This document shows positions 45,498-54,006 of a stretch of DNA of 64,000 nt, piece by piece (the stretch's first letter is position 1; each line of letters starts with the position of its first letter). A program made the position numbers and the translations under genes. The DNA comes from CAMPKL01 sp963805925. GTDB lineage: Bacteria; Acidobacteriota; Terriglobia; Bryobacterales; UBA6623. Where the stretch lies: NCBI GenBank assembly GCA_963805925.1, contig CAWDWB010000001.1:62001-126000 (forward strand), read 5' to 3'. Under the pieces are notes generated by a model. The model did no database searches. It was given only the letters and a program-made list of their open reading frames with translations, and was not told where the DNA came from.

Positions 45498-46995
45498 CTA
45501 AGCGTCGGGGTAAACCATGGTCAGCGGATCAGGCAGCGGGATCATCTCGATCTTGCCGTCGTCGTCTAGTTTCTGGAAGCTGAAATCGGGCTGGTCGGGG
45601 TTACCGGCCTTGACGGCATCCGTTGCGCCGACGGCCAAGATCACGACTCGGTCCGGGTGCAAATACTTCTGCGCGACTCGTTGGACTTCGTCGACGGTGA
45701 CGTCCGCGATGCGATCGCGATAGTTCTGCCAGTAGCCTGCTTCCCGGCCGGTGTACTCGTCGGAGGCGAAGGTCCCTGCAACTTGGCCGGCGCTAGCGAA
45801 GAAGCGGGGGAAGATCTCGATGTTGTAGTTCTGCGAGAGCTGGAGTTCTTCGGCCGAGATCTTTTCTTCTCGGATCCGGCGCATTTCTTCGAGCACAATA
45901 GTCGCGGCTTGAGCGCAGCGGCTATTCTCGGACTGGAAAGCCGCCGTGAACAAGCCGGGGTAGTAGGTGCCAGGCGAAAAATCAGAACTCGCCGAGTAGG
46001 CCAAGCCCTCGTCAGAGCGGACGCGAGACATGATCCGCGAAACAAACGAACCGCCGCCCAAGATGTAGTTCATGACGCTGACTGCGATGTGATCGGGATT
46101 GCTGCGGGCAATGCCGAGGTGACCGATGCGCACCTGAGCCTGATTGAGGTTTTCGTCGACCTTGTCGACCATATAGACGCCGGGCCGGGGCTGATGCAGT
46201 GGGCGCCGGAATCTCCGGCACGTGGCCGAGCTTGGGCCATTCGCCGGAGGTCAAATACTCGGAGAGCTTGTCGACCATGGCATTGGTCTCAAAGTCGCCG
46301 GATACGGCGAAGATAAACCGCGACGGAGAGAAGTTCTGGGCGTGAAATTCGGCCATACGCTCGGGCGTAACCCGGCGGACGGTATCTTCGGTGGACTCGC
46401 GAGTGGTGAAAAAATGGCCGCGCATCAGGCGGGCGTATTCGCGGCCGACGATGCCGCCGGTACTATCGTTGCGGCGGGCCAGGCCCTGCAGGGTTTGGGC
46501 GACGGATAGCTCCAGCCGCTTGGGATCGAACGCCGGATTGCGGAGCATGTCGAAGAACATCTCCAGCGAGCGGTCGAGGTTGGCCTTGAGGCAACCGACA
46601 CCGGCCGAACCGGACGTTGCGCCCACGTTGCAGCCAATCTCGGTGGCCAAGAATGCGGCCTCTTCATCGAACTCGTTGGGAGACATCGTCTTCGTGCCGC
46701 CGCCGCGCATCTGCGAGCCGGTGAAGCCGGCCACGTCGATGTCTTGATCGGACGCGAGATACTCGCCTGTGCGAATCGAGAGCGAGATGTCGACCAGAGG
46801 AAACTGGTGATCTTCGACGAGGTAGGCGATCGCGCCGCCAGGCAGTTCGCGGCGGTATTTCGCAGCGTCGGGCGGCTGAAACTCAATCGGCTCAAAGTGC
46901 AGCAGCGAAGGGCGCGCCGGGATTTGCGCCGAGCCGAGACGGGGAAAAGCCAGTGCGGCGCCGGCGGCCGCCTTCATCCAATCGCGTCGTTTCAT
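45498..46995 (-). CDS. M16B peptidase-like subunit without zinc motif, Tat signal, frameshifted
   Basis: The second member of a tandem M16 pair. KRRDWMKAAAGAALAFPRLGSAQ is a twin-arginine signal. The M16 fold is clear (RRELPGGAIAYLVEDHQFPLVDIS; NFSPSRFIFAVSGDF). The HxxEH zinc motif is replaced by a stretch around VAGFTGSQMRGG, so this is the non-catalytic partner type. The frame breaks near 46195: EIPAP should run into RPGVYMVDKVDENLNQAQVRIGHLG, open in another frame, then LGGGSFVSRIMSRVRSDEGLAYSAS to MVYPDA. Its ATG overlaps the stop of the catalytic gene (46992-46995). Together they should form a processing-peptidase-like heterodimer. Confidence 0.82.
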
Positions 46996-48534
46996 TGAGC
47001 TTCTCCTTCGCCCACGGCTGCAGGTTGAAAGTCCTTGGGGTAATACAATGCGACGTTCCTGTTCTCGCGGGTGAAGTACTTGCGCGCGACGCGCTGAATA
47101 TCCTCAGGGGTGACGGCCTGAATGCGTTCGGAGAACCGGTTGATGTTCTCCCACTGACCGAGCGCTTCATACTGCAACAGCTGAATCATCAGGCCGTTCT
47201 TCGATTCGAGACGCCGGAAGTCGTCGGCAAGCTCCTGGTTCTTGATCTTCTGCAGTTCGTGATCAGTGACCGGCTCATTCTTGAGAATCTCCATTTGATC
47301 GTAGAGGCCTTGCTCCAGATCCAGCAGCTTGGCGGGATCGCGGGCGATGCCGACGAGTTCAAACATGCCGTCGTACTTGAGACCGTTGACGCCTCCGCCG
47401 GCCTGCACGGCGAGCTGCTTGTCGAGCACGAGAGACTTGAAAAACCGTCCCGTCCGCCCGTTCAGAATACTGCCGAGAACAAGCAAGGGCGGCTCATCGA
47501 CGTTGGCGTCGGGCACGGTGTGATAGCGGATTCTCACGGTGGGCCGGGTCTCGGCATAGGCGATCAGGCGCTTTTCGGCGAGTTGCTTGATTTCGCGCGT
47601 ACGCATCGGCGGCGGGGGCTTCGCGCCGCGCTGTAGCCGGGCCAAATACTTGTCCGCCAGCGCCTTAGCGTCATCGGGCTTGAAATCGCCGACGAGCACC
47701 ATGGTGAGGTTGTTTGGCGCGTAGTAGATATGAAAAAAGTCCAGCGCTTCTTCTCTCGTGAGGTTCTCGACATCGCTGGGCCATCCGATCACGGGCCAAG
47801 AGTAAGGGGACGCCATCCAGAACATCGCATCGAACTGCTCGTTGATTTTTCCGGTCGGCGTGGAATCGGTGCGTAGGCGGCGCTCTTCACGGACCACGTC
47901 GCGCTCGGAGTAGAACTCCCGGAAGACGGGGTTGGCCAGACGATCCGATTCCATCCAGAACCAGAGCTCGAGTTTATTGGAGGGGACGTTGACGAAGTAG
48001 GCGGTGAGGTCGTTGCTGGTGAAAGCGTTCATCCCCGAAGCGCCCTCGGAGGTGTAGATACGGGTGAACTCGTCCTTCACCAGCAGCTCGCTCTGAACCT
48101 TGAGCAGGTTATTGAACTCGGCCAACAGTTCCTTATAACGGGGGGTGCGGTTTTCCGGGCGCGGCCGGATCTTCGATCTTGCCGACGCGGAATTCCTCGG
48201 CGACCTTCGCCTCCTCTTCGCGCATCTGGGCCTTGAGCGCATCGAGCTTACCAATGATTTCGAGGTCGCGGTTGATGTCCGTCGTGCCAATGGTGTGGGT
48301 ACCCTTGAACATCATGTGTTCGAAAAGGTGGGCCACGCCGGTGATGCCCGGCCGCTCGTTCACCGAGCCGACTCTGGCTACCCAGCCGCAGGCGATGTTG
48401 GGGTCGCCCTCACGAGGTACGAGCAGGAGCCGCATCCCGTTTTCGAGTACGTATTCCTGGACCTGAACCTCCTGGGCGGGGAGCAGCCCGGCAGAGCCGA
48501 GCAGAAGCAGCAGGGCGAGCAGTCGAGTTTTCAT
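46992..48534 (-). CDS. M16 zinc metallopeptidase, exported, frameshifted at a G6 run
   Basis: A pitrilysin/MPP-type peptidase. The signal peptide MKTRLLALLLLLGSAGLLPAQ is followed by YVLENGMRLLLVPREG and the inverted zinc motif HLFEH in GVAHLFEHMMFKGT (about residues 68-72). About 60 residues later the frame is lost in a G6 run at 48140-48145. Removing one base joins GKPH to PRYKELLAEFNNLL, then SNDLTAYFVNVPSNKLELWFWMESDR with FYSERDVVREERRLR (the distal Glu), to the C-terminal M16 domain ending VGEGEAQ. Repaired length about 514 residues. Probably degrades or processes peptides in the periplasm with its neighbour. Confidence 0.85.
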
Positions 48535-48587
48535 AGCTTGTGTTGATTATGACGGCCGAAAGGCGGAAATAGTCACCTAGTAATCCC

Positions 48588-49448
48588 TTAGACGCTCAAC
48601 ACCGGACAATGAGAGGAACGAATCAGGTCGTACGCCTCGCTGCGCAGGTCGGGTCCGCCGGCGCCGTCGCGGCCGATCACCAACAGGTCGAGCTTCTTGC
48701 CAACAACTAGTTCCCCTGCCTTGGCGACGAGATCCCCGGATTCGACGACCGAGGCTGCTTCCACGTTGACTCGCTCCATCAGCTCATGGAGGCGGCGGCG
48801 AGCTGAGCGCTTGACCGAGACGGCGAAGTCGGTTCCGGGCTCTTCGTCGAGTTGGAACGGAGGCGTGATGTGGATGACCGTCAAGTCGGCACGGTAGGCA
48901 CGAGCGAAATCGAAGGCGTCTCTCAACACCTGTTCGCTCCCTTCGCGAAGATCGAGCAGACAGCCGATGCGGTAGTAGGGAAAGCAGGCGTCCGGGGCCT
49001 CCTCGGCGTGCGCTCCGGTGAGCACCGGACAAGTGACGTCGTGGAGCACTTTGGCGGTATTGGAGCCGATCAGGTAAGGCCGGAACGACCCTTCGCCGCT
49101 CGTCGGCATCACGATGAGATCGACGTCACGTTCCTCGACCAGGCGGCGGACGGCGTCGCCGACCTCGCCCTGCACCACAAGCTCTTCACAGGCGGAGTCT
49201 GGGGCATCTCGCGCAGCGACTTGGGACAACTCAGCCGTCGCATAGGCTTCCCGCTCTCCCAACGACTCTTGCCCGCGAAACTGGGCGAAGTCGGATTCGG
49301 ACTTGGGCACGACGTGCAGCAATAGCAACCTAGCTCCGAAGCGATCCGCGATCGAAGCAGCCTCTCGCACAGCGAATCGTGATTGATCAGAGAAATCAAC
49401 CGGAACCAGGATGGTCTTTACGGGAGACATGATTCGTTCCTCACTCAA
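48588..49448 (-). CDS. Tandem-domain universal stress protein (UspA family)
   Basis: A 286-residue cytosolic protein with two UspA folds. Domain 1 starts VKTILVPVDFSDQSRFAVREA and ends DLIVMPTSGEGSFRPYLIGSNTAKVLHDVTCPVLT, a near-complete ATP-binding G-x2-G-x9-G-S/T motif. Domain 2 (RIGCLLDLREGSEQVLRDA to LLVIGRDGAGG, SSHCPVLSV) has lost the motif. An internal ATG at 49430 (MSPVKTILVPVDF) may be the true start. USPs of this type respond to starvation or redox stress. It follows ybbP by 24 bp on the same strand and could be co-transcribed with ybbA-ybbP. Confidence 0.88.
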   Translation of the reverse strand: MSEERIMSPVKTILVPVDFSDQSRFAVREAASIADRFGARLLLLHVVPKSESDFAQFRGQESLGEREAYATAELSQVAARDAPDSACEELVVQGEVGDAVRRLVEERDVDLIVMPTSGEGSFRPYLIGSNTAKVLHDVTCPVLTGAHAEEAPDACFPYYRIGCLLDLREGSEQVLRDAFDFARAYRADLTVIHITPPFQLDEEPGTDFAVSVKRSARRRLHELMERVNVEAASVVESGDLVAKAGELVVGKKLDLLVIGRDGAGGPDLRSEAYDLIRSSHCPVLSV

Positions 49449-49472
49449 TAAGTAGCAGGCGGGGCGCCAACG

Positions 49473-52019
49473 TCACTCGTGGCGCAAGGCTTCAAGCGGT
49501 TTCTGATCGAGAACCCGGTAACTGGCCAACCAACCGGCAAGATTGGCGACTGCCGCGGTCGCAACAATCGTGGTTAGATTGGCCCCGACATCGAAGTCGA
49601 AGCCCGCATCCAACACATTCTTCAGCAACAAGGCTGCGAAACCGGAGGCCAACAAGCTACCCATGGCCCCGGCGACGAGACCCAGGATCAGGAACTCCAC
49701 GGCGAAGATCTGAGCCACCTTACGGCGCGTGGCCCCTAACGTTTTCAGTATGGCGGTTTCGCGGATGCGCCGGAATCGGGTAGCAACGACGCTGGAAGAC
49801 AAGATGATGATTCCGCCCAGGATGGAAAAGGCGGAAACGAACTGGACCACCAGGGCGATCTGGTCGACAACGCCCTGCACGATCGATAGGACATCGGCGG
49901 CGTTGATGAGCATCACGGTGGGGAACTTCGCAAACGCGTCCCGCTGCAGCTCAGCCGCCTTTTCTGGGGCGATCCGGACTCCGCCAAAATAAACCGCGGG
50001 ACGGCCTTCGAGCGCCTCGGGACTCAGCGTGAAGTAGGCGTTCGAGCCCATGCGAATCGATTCCATGCGCACGATCGCGGCAACCTTGGCGGTGACCGTG
50101 TCGGCGCCCACGATCCACTGCAGTTCGTCGCCAACGGAGATGTCGAGCGTTTCGGCGGCGTCGTCTCGAACCGCGACGAAGGAACCTTGGCGATCGGCAG
50201 GCCACCAGGCCCCGGCGATCACCTCATACTCTTCGGGCTGCTTCTCAAACGAGGTGATGCCGCGGCTGGCGCGGTAACGGTTGGCGTTTTCGTCCAGGTT
50301 CATGTCGGCGAGGTCGACGCCGTTGATGGAGTTGAGCCGGGCTGCGACCGAGGGCACGAGTTCGACGGGACCCTCGATTCCGGGATAGTTTTCGAGCAGT
50401 TCTACCAGGCCGTCGCGCTCGACGTTCGTCACGTTGATAAGGAACACGTTGGGCATGTCAGGCGGCGCGCTGCGAGTCATCTGTGTGATGACGGACGTCT
50501 GGATGAGGTAGATGGACAGGGTGAAAGTGACTCCGACTCCCAACGCGACGAGGATAGCTTCCGCGTGGACGCCGGGGCGATAGAGATTGGCGATGCCATG
50601 ACGCACGGCCATCGGCAGGCGGAAAGGAAGCCATCCGGGAAGGAGCCTCAGGACCCGCAGCAATACCCAGGCCGTCGCCGACAACACGGCTAGACTGACG
50701 ACCAAGCCGCCGGCAAACCACAGCCCCATGCGGACCGAATCTCCTAACCAGGCGGCCGTCGCTGCGAGCCCGGCTGCGATCAACAGACCGATGCCCGCAG
50801 AGCTTTTGCGGTCGGCAAACTTCTCGCGCCATCTCTTACGGCTGCCTTCCATCTCGCGGCGAAAGATCAGCGCCGGGCGAATCCGGCGAATGGAGAGCAA
50901 CGGCGGCAAGCTGAACAGCAGGGTGGTCAGGATGCCGATCAGCATGGCCTGGGCGGCGGCAGCGGGTTGCCACTCCAGGCGAGGTGCGTCGGGAAAGTAG
51001 CTGGCGATAAACCAAGGAGCGCCGGCCTGGACGAGATAGCCCAGGAAGACGCCGAGCAGGCTGCCGGCTAGCCCGAGACCCAAGGCCTGAGCGAAGTAGA
51101 TGCGAATGATCTGCGACGAACGGGCGCCGACGCACTTCATGATCGCGATGGTGTCGAGGCGCTGCTGCAGGTGCGAGTGCATGGCCATGCCGACCCCGAG
51201 GGCGCCGACGATCATGGCGACCAGGCTGACCAGGCTCAGAAAGTTCGTGGCTCGGTCGAGGCCGCGGCGGATGGTGGGGTGAGTTTCGCGAAAATCGGCG
51301 ATACGGTTGCTTCGGAAGGTCGCTTCGAGGCGCTTGCGGGCGGCATCGATGGTCAGGCCCTCGGCGGGCAGCTTAAACAGATAGCGCTGCGAAGCCCGGC
51401 TGCCGCGGACGATCAAGCCGCTACGGTCCAGCGCCTGGTGACTGAGCAGGACACGCGGACCCACGTTAAGGCTGCCGGTCATCCGGTCGGGTTCGACCGC
51501 GATGATCCCCGCGATGGTGAACGAGGCGTCGCCGAGCTTCACCTGATCGCCGACGGCGGCGCCCAGCCTCAGCAGCAAGTCGTCGGTGACGATAACGGTA
51601 TCGGCGTCTAGGATCTGGGCGGGGTCGGACGGGGGACGTGTCTCGAGACGTCCGTAGAACGGATAGAGCGCAGGGTCGACGGCTTTCACCGAGACCATCA
51701 GAGGCCGCGCGCCTGTCGACATCATGGAGACCGTCTCGGTGACCAGCGTCACCTGTGCGCCGTCGGCGGCCAAGGCGTCGATCGCGGCTTGCTCGTCGCG
51801 GTCGGGTAAGTTGAACAGACGCAGCGACAGGTCAGCCGCCATCAGGGTTCGCGCGTCACGCAGCAGCATGTCGCGGAAGGAGGCCGAGAAGCCTCGAACT
51901 CCGCTCAGCGCTCCGACTCCGGCGGCGACGGCGAGGATGACGAACAGGAATTTACCCGCGGATGCGCGCGATTCGCGCCAAGCGATCTTGAGTGCGCTAC
52001 GCCAAAGACGGGGAAGCAT
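49473..52019 (-). CDS. ABC transporter permease, YbbP/FtsX family
   Basis: An 848-residue inner-membrane protein with the YbbP layout: TM1 near 20-40 (GKFLFVILAVAAGVGALSGVRGF), a large periplasmic MacB-like domain (about 45-250), an FtsX TM core (FLSLVSLVAMIVGALGVGMAMHSHLQQRLDTIAIMK), a second periplasmic domain and a terminal FtsX module with TRFRRIRETAILKTLGATRRKVAQIFAVEFLILGLVAG. The ATPase gene upstream overlaps by 23 bp. YbbAP-like systems are thought to extract lipids or hydrophobic molecules from the inner membrane; this is inferred from homology and from the divergent tesA-like gene. Confidence 0.88.
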   Translation of the reverse strand: MLPRLWRSALKIAWRESRASAGKFLFVILAVAAGVGALSGVRGFSASFRDMLLRDARTLMAADLSLRLFNLPDRDEQAAIDALAADGAQVTLVTETVSMMSTGARPLMVSVKAVDPALYPFYGRLETRPPSDPAQILDADTVIVTDDLLLRLGAAVGDQVKLGDASFTIAGIIAVEPDRMTGSLNVGPRVLLSHQALDRSGLIVRGSRASQRYLFKLPAEGLTIDAARKRLEATFRSNRIADFRETHPTIRRGLDRATNFLSLVSLVAMIVGALGVGMAMHSHLQQRLDTIAIMKCVGARSSQIIRIYFAQALGLGLAGSLLGVFLGYLVQAGAPWFIASYFPDAPRLEWQPAAAAQAMLIGILTTLLFSLPPLLSIRRIRPALIFRREMEGSRKRWREKFADRKSSAGIGLLIAAGLAATAAWLGDSVRMGLWFAGGLVVSLAVLSATAWVLLRVLRLLPGWLPFRLPMAVRHGIANLYRPGVHAEAILVALGVGVTFTLSIYLIQTSVITQMTRSAPPDMPNVFLINVTNVERDGLVELLENYPGIEGPVELVPSVAARLNSINGVDLADMNLDENANRYRASRGITSFEKQPEEYEVIAGAWWPADRQGSFVAVRDDAAETLDISVGDELQWIVGADTVTAKVAAIVRMESIRMGSNAYFTLSPEALEGRPAVYFGGVRIAPEKAAELQRDAFAKFPTVMLINAADVLSIVQGVVDQIALVVQFVSAFSILGGIIILSSSVVATRFRRIRETAILKTLGATRRKVAQIFAVEFLILGLVAGAMGSLLASGFAALLLKNVLDAGFDFDVGANLTTIVATAAVANLAGWLASYRVLDQKPLEALRHE

Positions 52020-52722
52020 GGGCGTTACTTGCAGTGAGTTCGTCGGAAACGATTTCGCCGTCTTGCAGGGTGATCACGCGGTCGGCGCGGTTGGCCAGGT
52101 TTTCGTCGTGGGTCACCAAGACCAGGGTCGTGCCTTCTTGGCGATTCAGCTGCTCCAACATCTCCAGAACGTGGGCGCCGTTGGCTGTGTCGAGGTTGCC
52201 GGTCGGCTCGTCGGCGAGGATCAGCGGAGGACGGGAGACAAACGCGCGGGCCAACGCGACTCGCTGCTGCTCGCCCCCGGAGAGTTGGATCGGGTAGTGG
52301 TCGTGACGGTCTACGAGGCCCACTGCATCCAGCAACTCGCGGGCCCTGCCGACGCCGCCGTCGCCTTCGCCGACGAGGTCAAGGGGAAGCAGCACGTTCT
52401 CCTCGGCGGTGAGCGTGGGAACGAGTTGATAGGACTGGAATACGAAGCCGACCTTTCGAGCTCGCAGGACGGCCATGCGGTCCTCATCCAAGCGGCTGAT
52501 CTCTTCGCCGTCGATGAAAACCGAGCCGCTAGTAGGGGAGTCCAAACCGGCCAGCAGGCCCAGAAGGGTGCTCTTGCCGCTGCCCGACGGTCCACGAATG
52601 GCGGCGAACTGCCCGCGGGGAATGGCGAAGTCGAGACCACGCAGGATGCGCACCTCATGGGTGCCGCTGTTGATGGTCTTGACGAGGCTTTTGACCTCCA
52701 AGATAGGCGTGGAATTCGACAC
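51997..52722 (-). CDS. ABC transporter ATP-binding protein, YbbA/LolD type
   Basis: A 241-residue ATPase with all motifs intact. Walker A GPSGSGKS is at about 42-49. The Q-loop is FVFQSYQLVPTLTAEENV, the signature LSGGEQQRVALARA, Walker B LILADEPTGNLD and the H-loop LVTHDENLA. It opens VKSLVKTINSGTHEVRILRGLDF, typical of the YbbA/MacB/LolD group. It pairs with the overlapping FtsX-like permease, and its start lies 31 bp from the divergent lipase start, so both share a tiny promoter region. Confidence 0.93.
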   Translation of the reverse strand: MSNSTPILEVKSLVKTINSGTHEVRILRGLDFAIPRGQFAAIRGPSGSGKSTLLGLLAGLDSPTSGSVFIDGEEISRLDEDRMAVLRARKVGFVFQSYQLVPTLTAEENVLLPLDLVGEGDGGVGRARELLDAVGLVDRHDHYPIQLSGGEQQRVALARAFVSRPPLILADEPTGNLDTANGAHVLEMLEQLNRQEGTTLVLVTHDENLANRADRVITLQDGEIVSDELTASNAHASPSLA

Positions 52723-52752
52723 GGTCAGGGGAAAGAATTAGTATGACATGCA

Positions 52753-53449
52753 GTGGGAAAACTGCTTTCTTTCGTTACAGTTCTGCTGCTGGCGGGGTGT
52801 TCGGCGGCTCCCGCGCCGCCGCCTGGAGGCGACGCCGGAGGCGGTTCGCCCGAGCGCTCCCGAGGTTCCCGCCGATGCGGCGATCATCGTCGCCTTCGGC
52901 GACAGTTTGACCGCCGGGCTAGGCTTGGCGCCGGAAGACAGCTACCCGTCCCTGCTGCAAAATCTGCTGCTCGACGAAGGCTTTCCTTATCGCGTGATCA
53001 ATGAGGGCGTCAGCGGCGACACGTCAGCGACCGCCTTGGCTCGCGTGGACACGGCAGCGTCCGAGCATGCCGAACTGGTGCTGGTGGCCATCGGGGCTAA
53101 CGACGGGCTGCGGGGCTTGCCGGTGGACGAGATGGAGAAGAATCTGCGCGAGATCGTGCGCCGCTTCGAGGCAGCCGGCAGCCGGGTGGCGCTGGCGGGA
53201 ATGCGCATTCCGCCCAACATGGGGCCCGAGTATGTCGAAGATTTTGAAGCGGTTTTCCCCCGTGTGGCGCAAGATATGGATATACCGCTGCTGCCTTTTC
53301 TATTGGAAGGGGTGGCGGCGGATCCGAATCTCAATCAGGACGACGGAATTCATCCGAACGAAGAGGGAGCTCGAATGGTTGCAAGACTTGTAGCGGACTT
53401 TGTGAAGCCTCTTCTGCGGCGCAGAGAGAAAGAAGCGGCAACGGAGTGA
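52753..53449 (+). CDS. tesA: SGNH-hydrolase lipoprotein, TesA/arylesterase-like, frameshifted near N-terminus
   Basis: A GDSL esterase or lysophospholipase. From GTG 52753 the frame reads a lipoprotein signal MGKLLSFVTVLLLAGC (lipobox LAGC) then SAAPAPPP. A single-base shift near 52820 is needed to join ATPEAVRPSAPEVPADAAIIVAFGDSLTAGLG, which continues intact to the end. Catalytic blocks: Ser in GDSLTAG, Gly in NEGVSGDTSA, Asn in IGANDGLRG and the Asp-His pair in DGIHPNEEGARM. This order is that of E. coli TesA and bacterial arylesterases. Divergent from ybbA, as in E. coli. Its stop overlaps the GTG of the DUF1499 gene. Confidence 0.85.
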
Positions 53450-53973
53450 TCCGCACCACGTTGGTCTACACACTATTAGGACTGCTGGCGGTTGTAACGG
53501 CGTACGTCGCTTTGGCGGCGATCCAGGGCCGCAAAGAGGCTCTGGCCTTGGTCTTTGGCCCGGTCCAGCGTGAGCCGGTGGACTTTCCCACGTTGAAGCT
53601 GAAAGATACGCCCAACCAATATTTGGTTTGCCCCGAGGACTATTGCGCTGCTCAGGCGCATGCGGTCGCGCCGACTTTCCCCGTACCCGTGCAAGAGTTG
53701 CAGGACGTGTGGTTCGACGTGGTCTCGAAACAGCCATCGACAAAAGTGATCGCCAGCGACGAGGCAGCGCGGCAATTCGACATCGAGACGCTGACGCCGT
53801 TGGTCGGTTTTCCCGATACGATCACGGTGCGCTTTCTGGAGACTCCCGGCGGGGGCTCGACGTTGGCCATTTATAGCCGATCTTTCTACGGGAAGTCCGA
53901 CCTCGGGGCCAACAAGAAGCGCATCGATGCCTGGTTAGGGAAGATAGCTGCGAGGTTGAGCCGAAACGGCTGA
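53446..53973 (+). CDS. DUF1499 domain protein with N-terminal anchor
   Basis: A 175-residue protein. GTG 53446 overlaps the lipase stop (GTGA), so translation is coupled. One membrane segment or uncleaved signal is at about 5-25 (TLVYTLLGLLAVVTAYVALAAI). The DUF1499 domain follows: LKDTPNQYLVCPEDYC, DVWFDVVSKQPSTKVIASDE, RQFDIETLTPLVGFPDTITVRF, then STLAIYSRSFYGKSDLGANKKRIDAWLGKIA. Function unknown; the family is often near envelope genes. Confidence 0.82.
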   Translation: MIRTTLVYTLLGLLAVVTAYVALAAIQGRKEALALVFGPVQREPVDFPTLKLKDTPNQYLVCPEDYCAAQAHAVAPTFPVPVQELQDVWFDVVSKQPSTKVIASDEAARQFDIETLTPLVGFPDTITVRFLETPGGGSTLAIYSRSFYGKSDLGANKKRIDAWLGKIAARLSRNG

Positions 53974-53979
53974 TATGAT
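53971..53979 (+). promoter_or_regulatory. Extended -10 element upstream of the GGT-like gene
   Basis: TGATATGAT (an extended -10, TGn followed by TATGAT) begins at the TGA stop of the DUF1499 gene and sits 28 bp before the next start. No good -35 lies at the expected distance. Weak support, position reasonable. Confidence 0.3.
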
Positions 53980-54006
53980 GACCATGGCTTTGAGCTGAGA
54001 TCTGCT

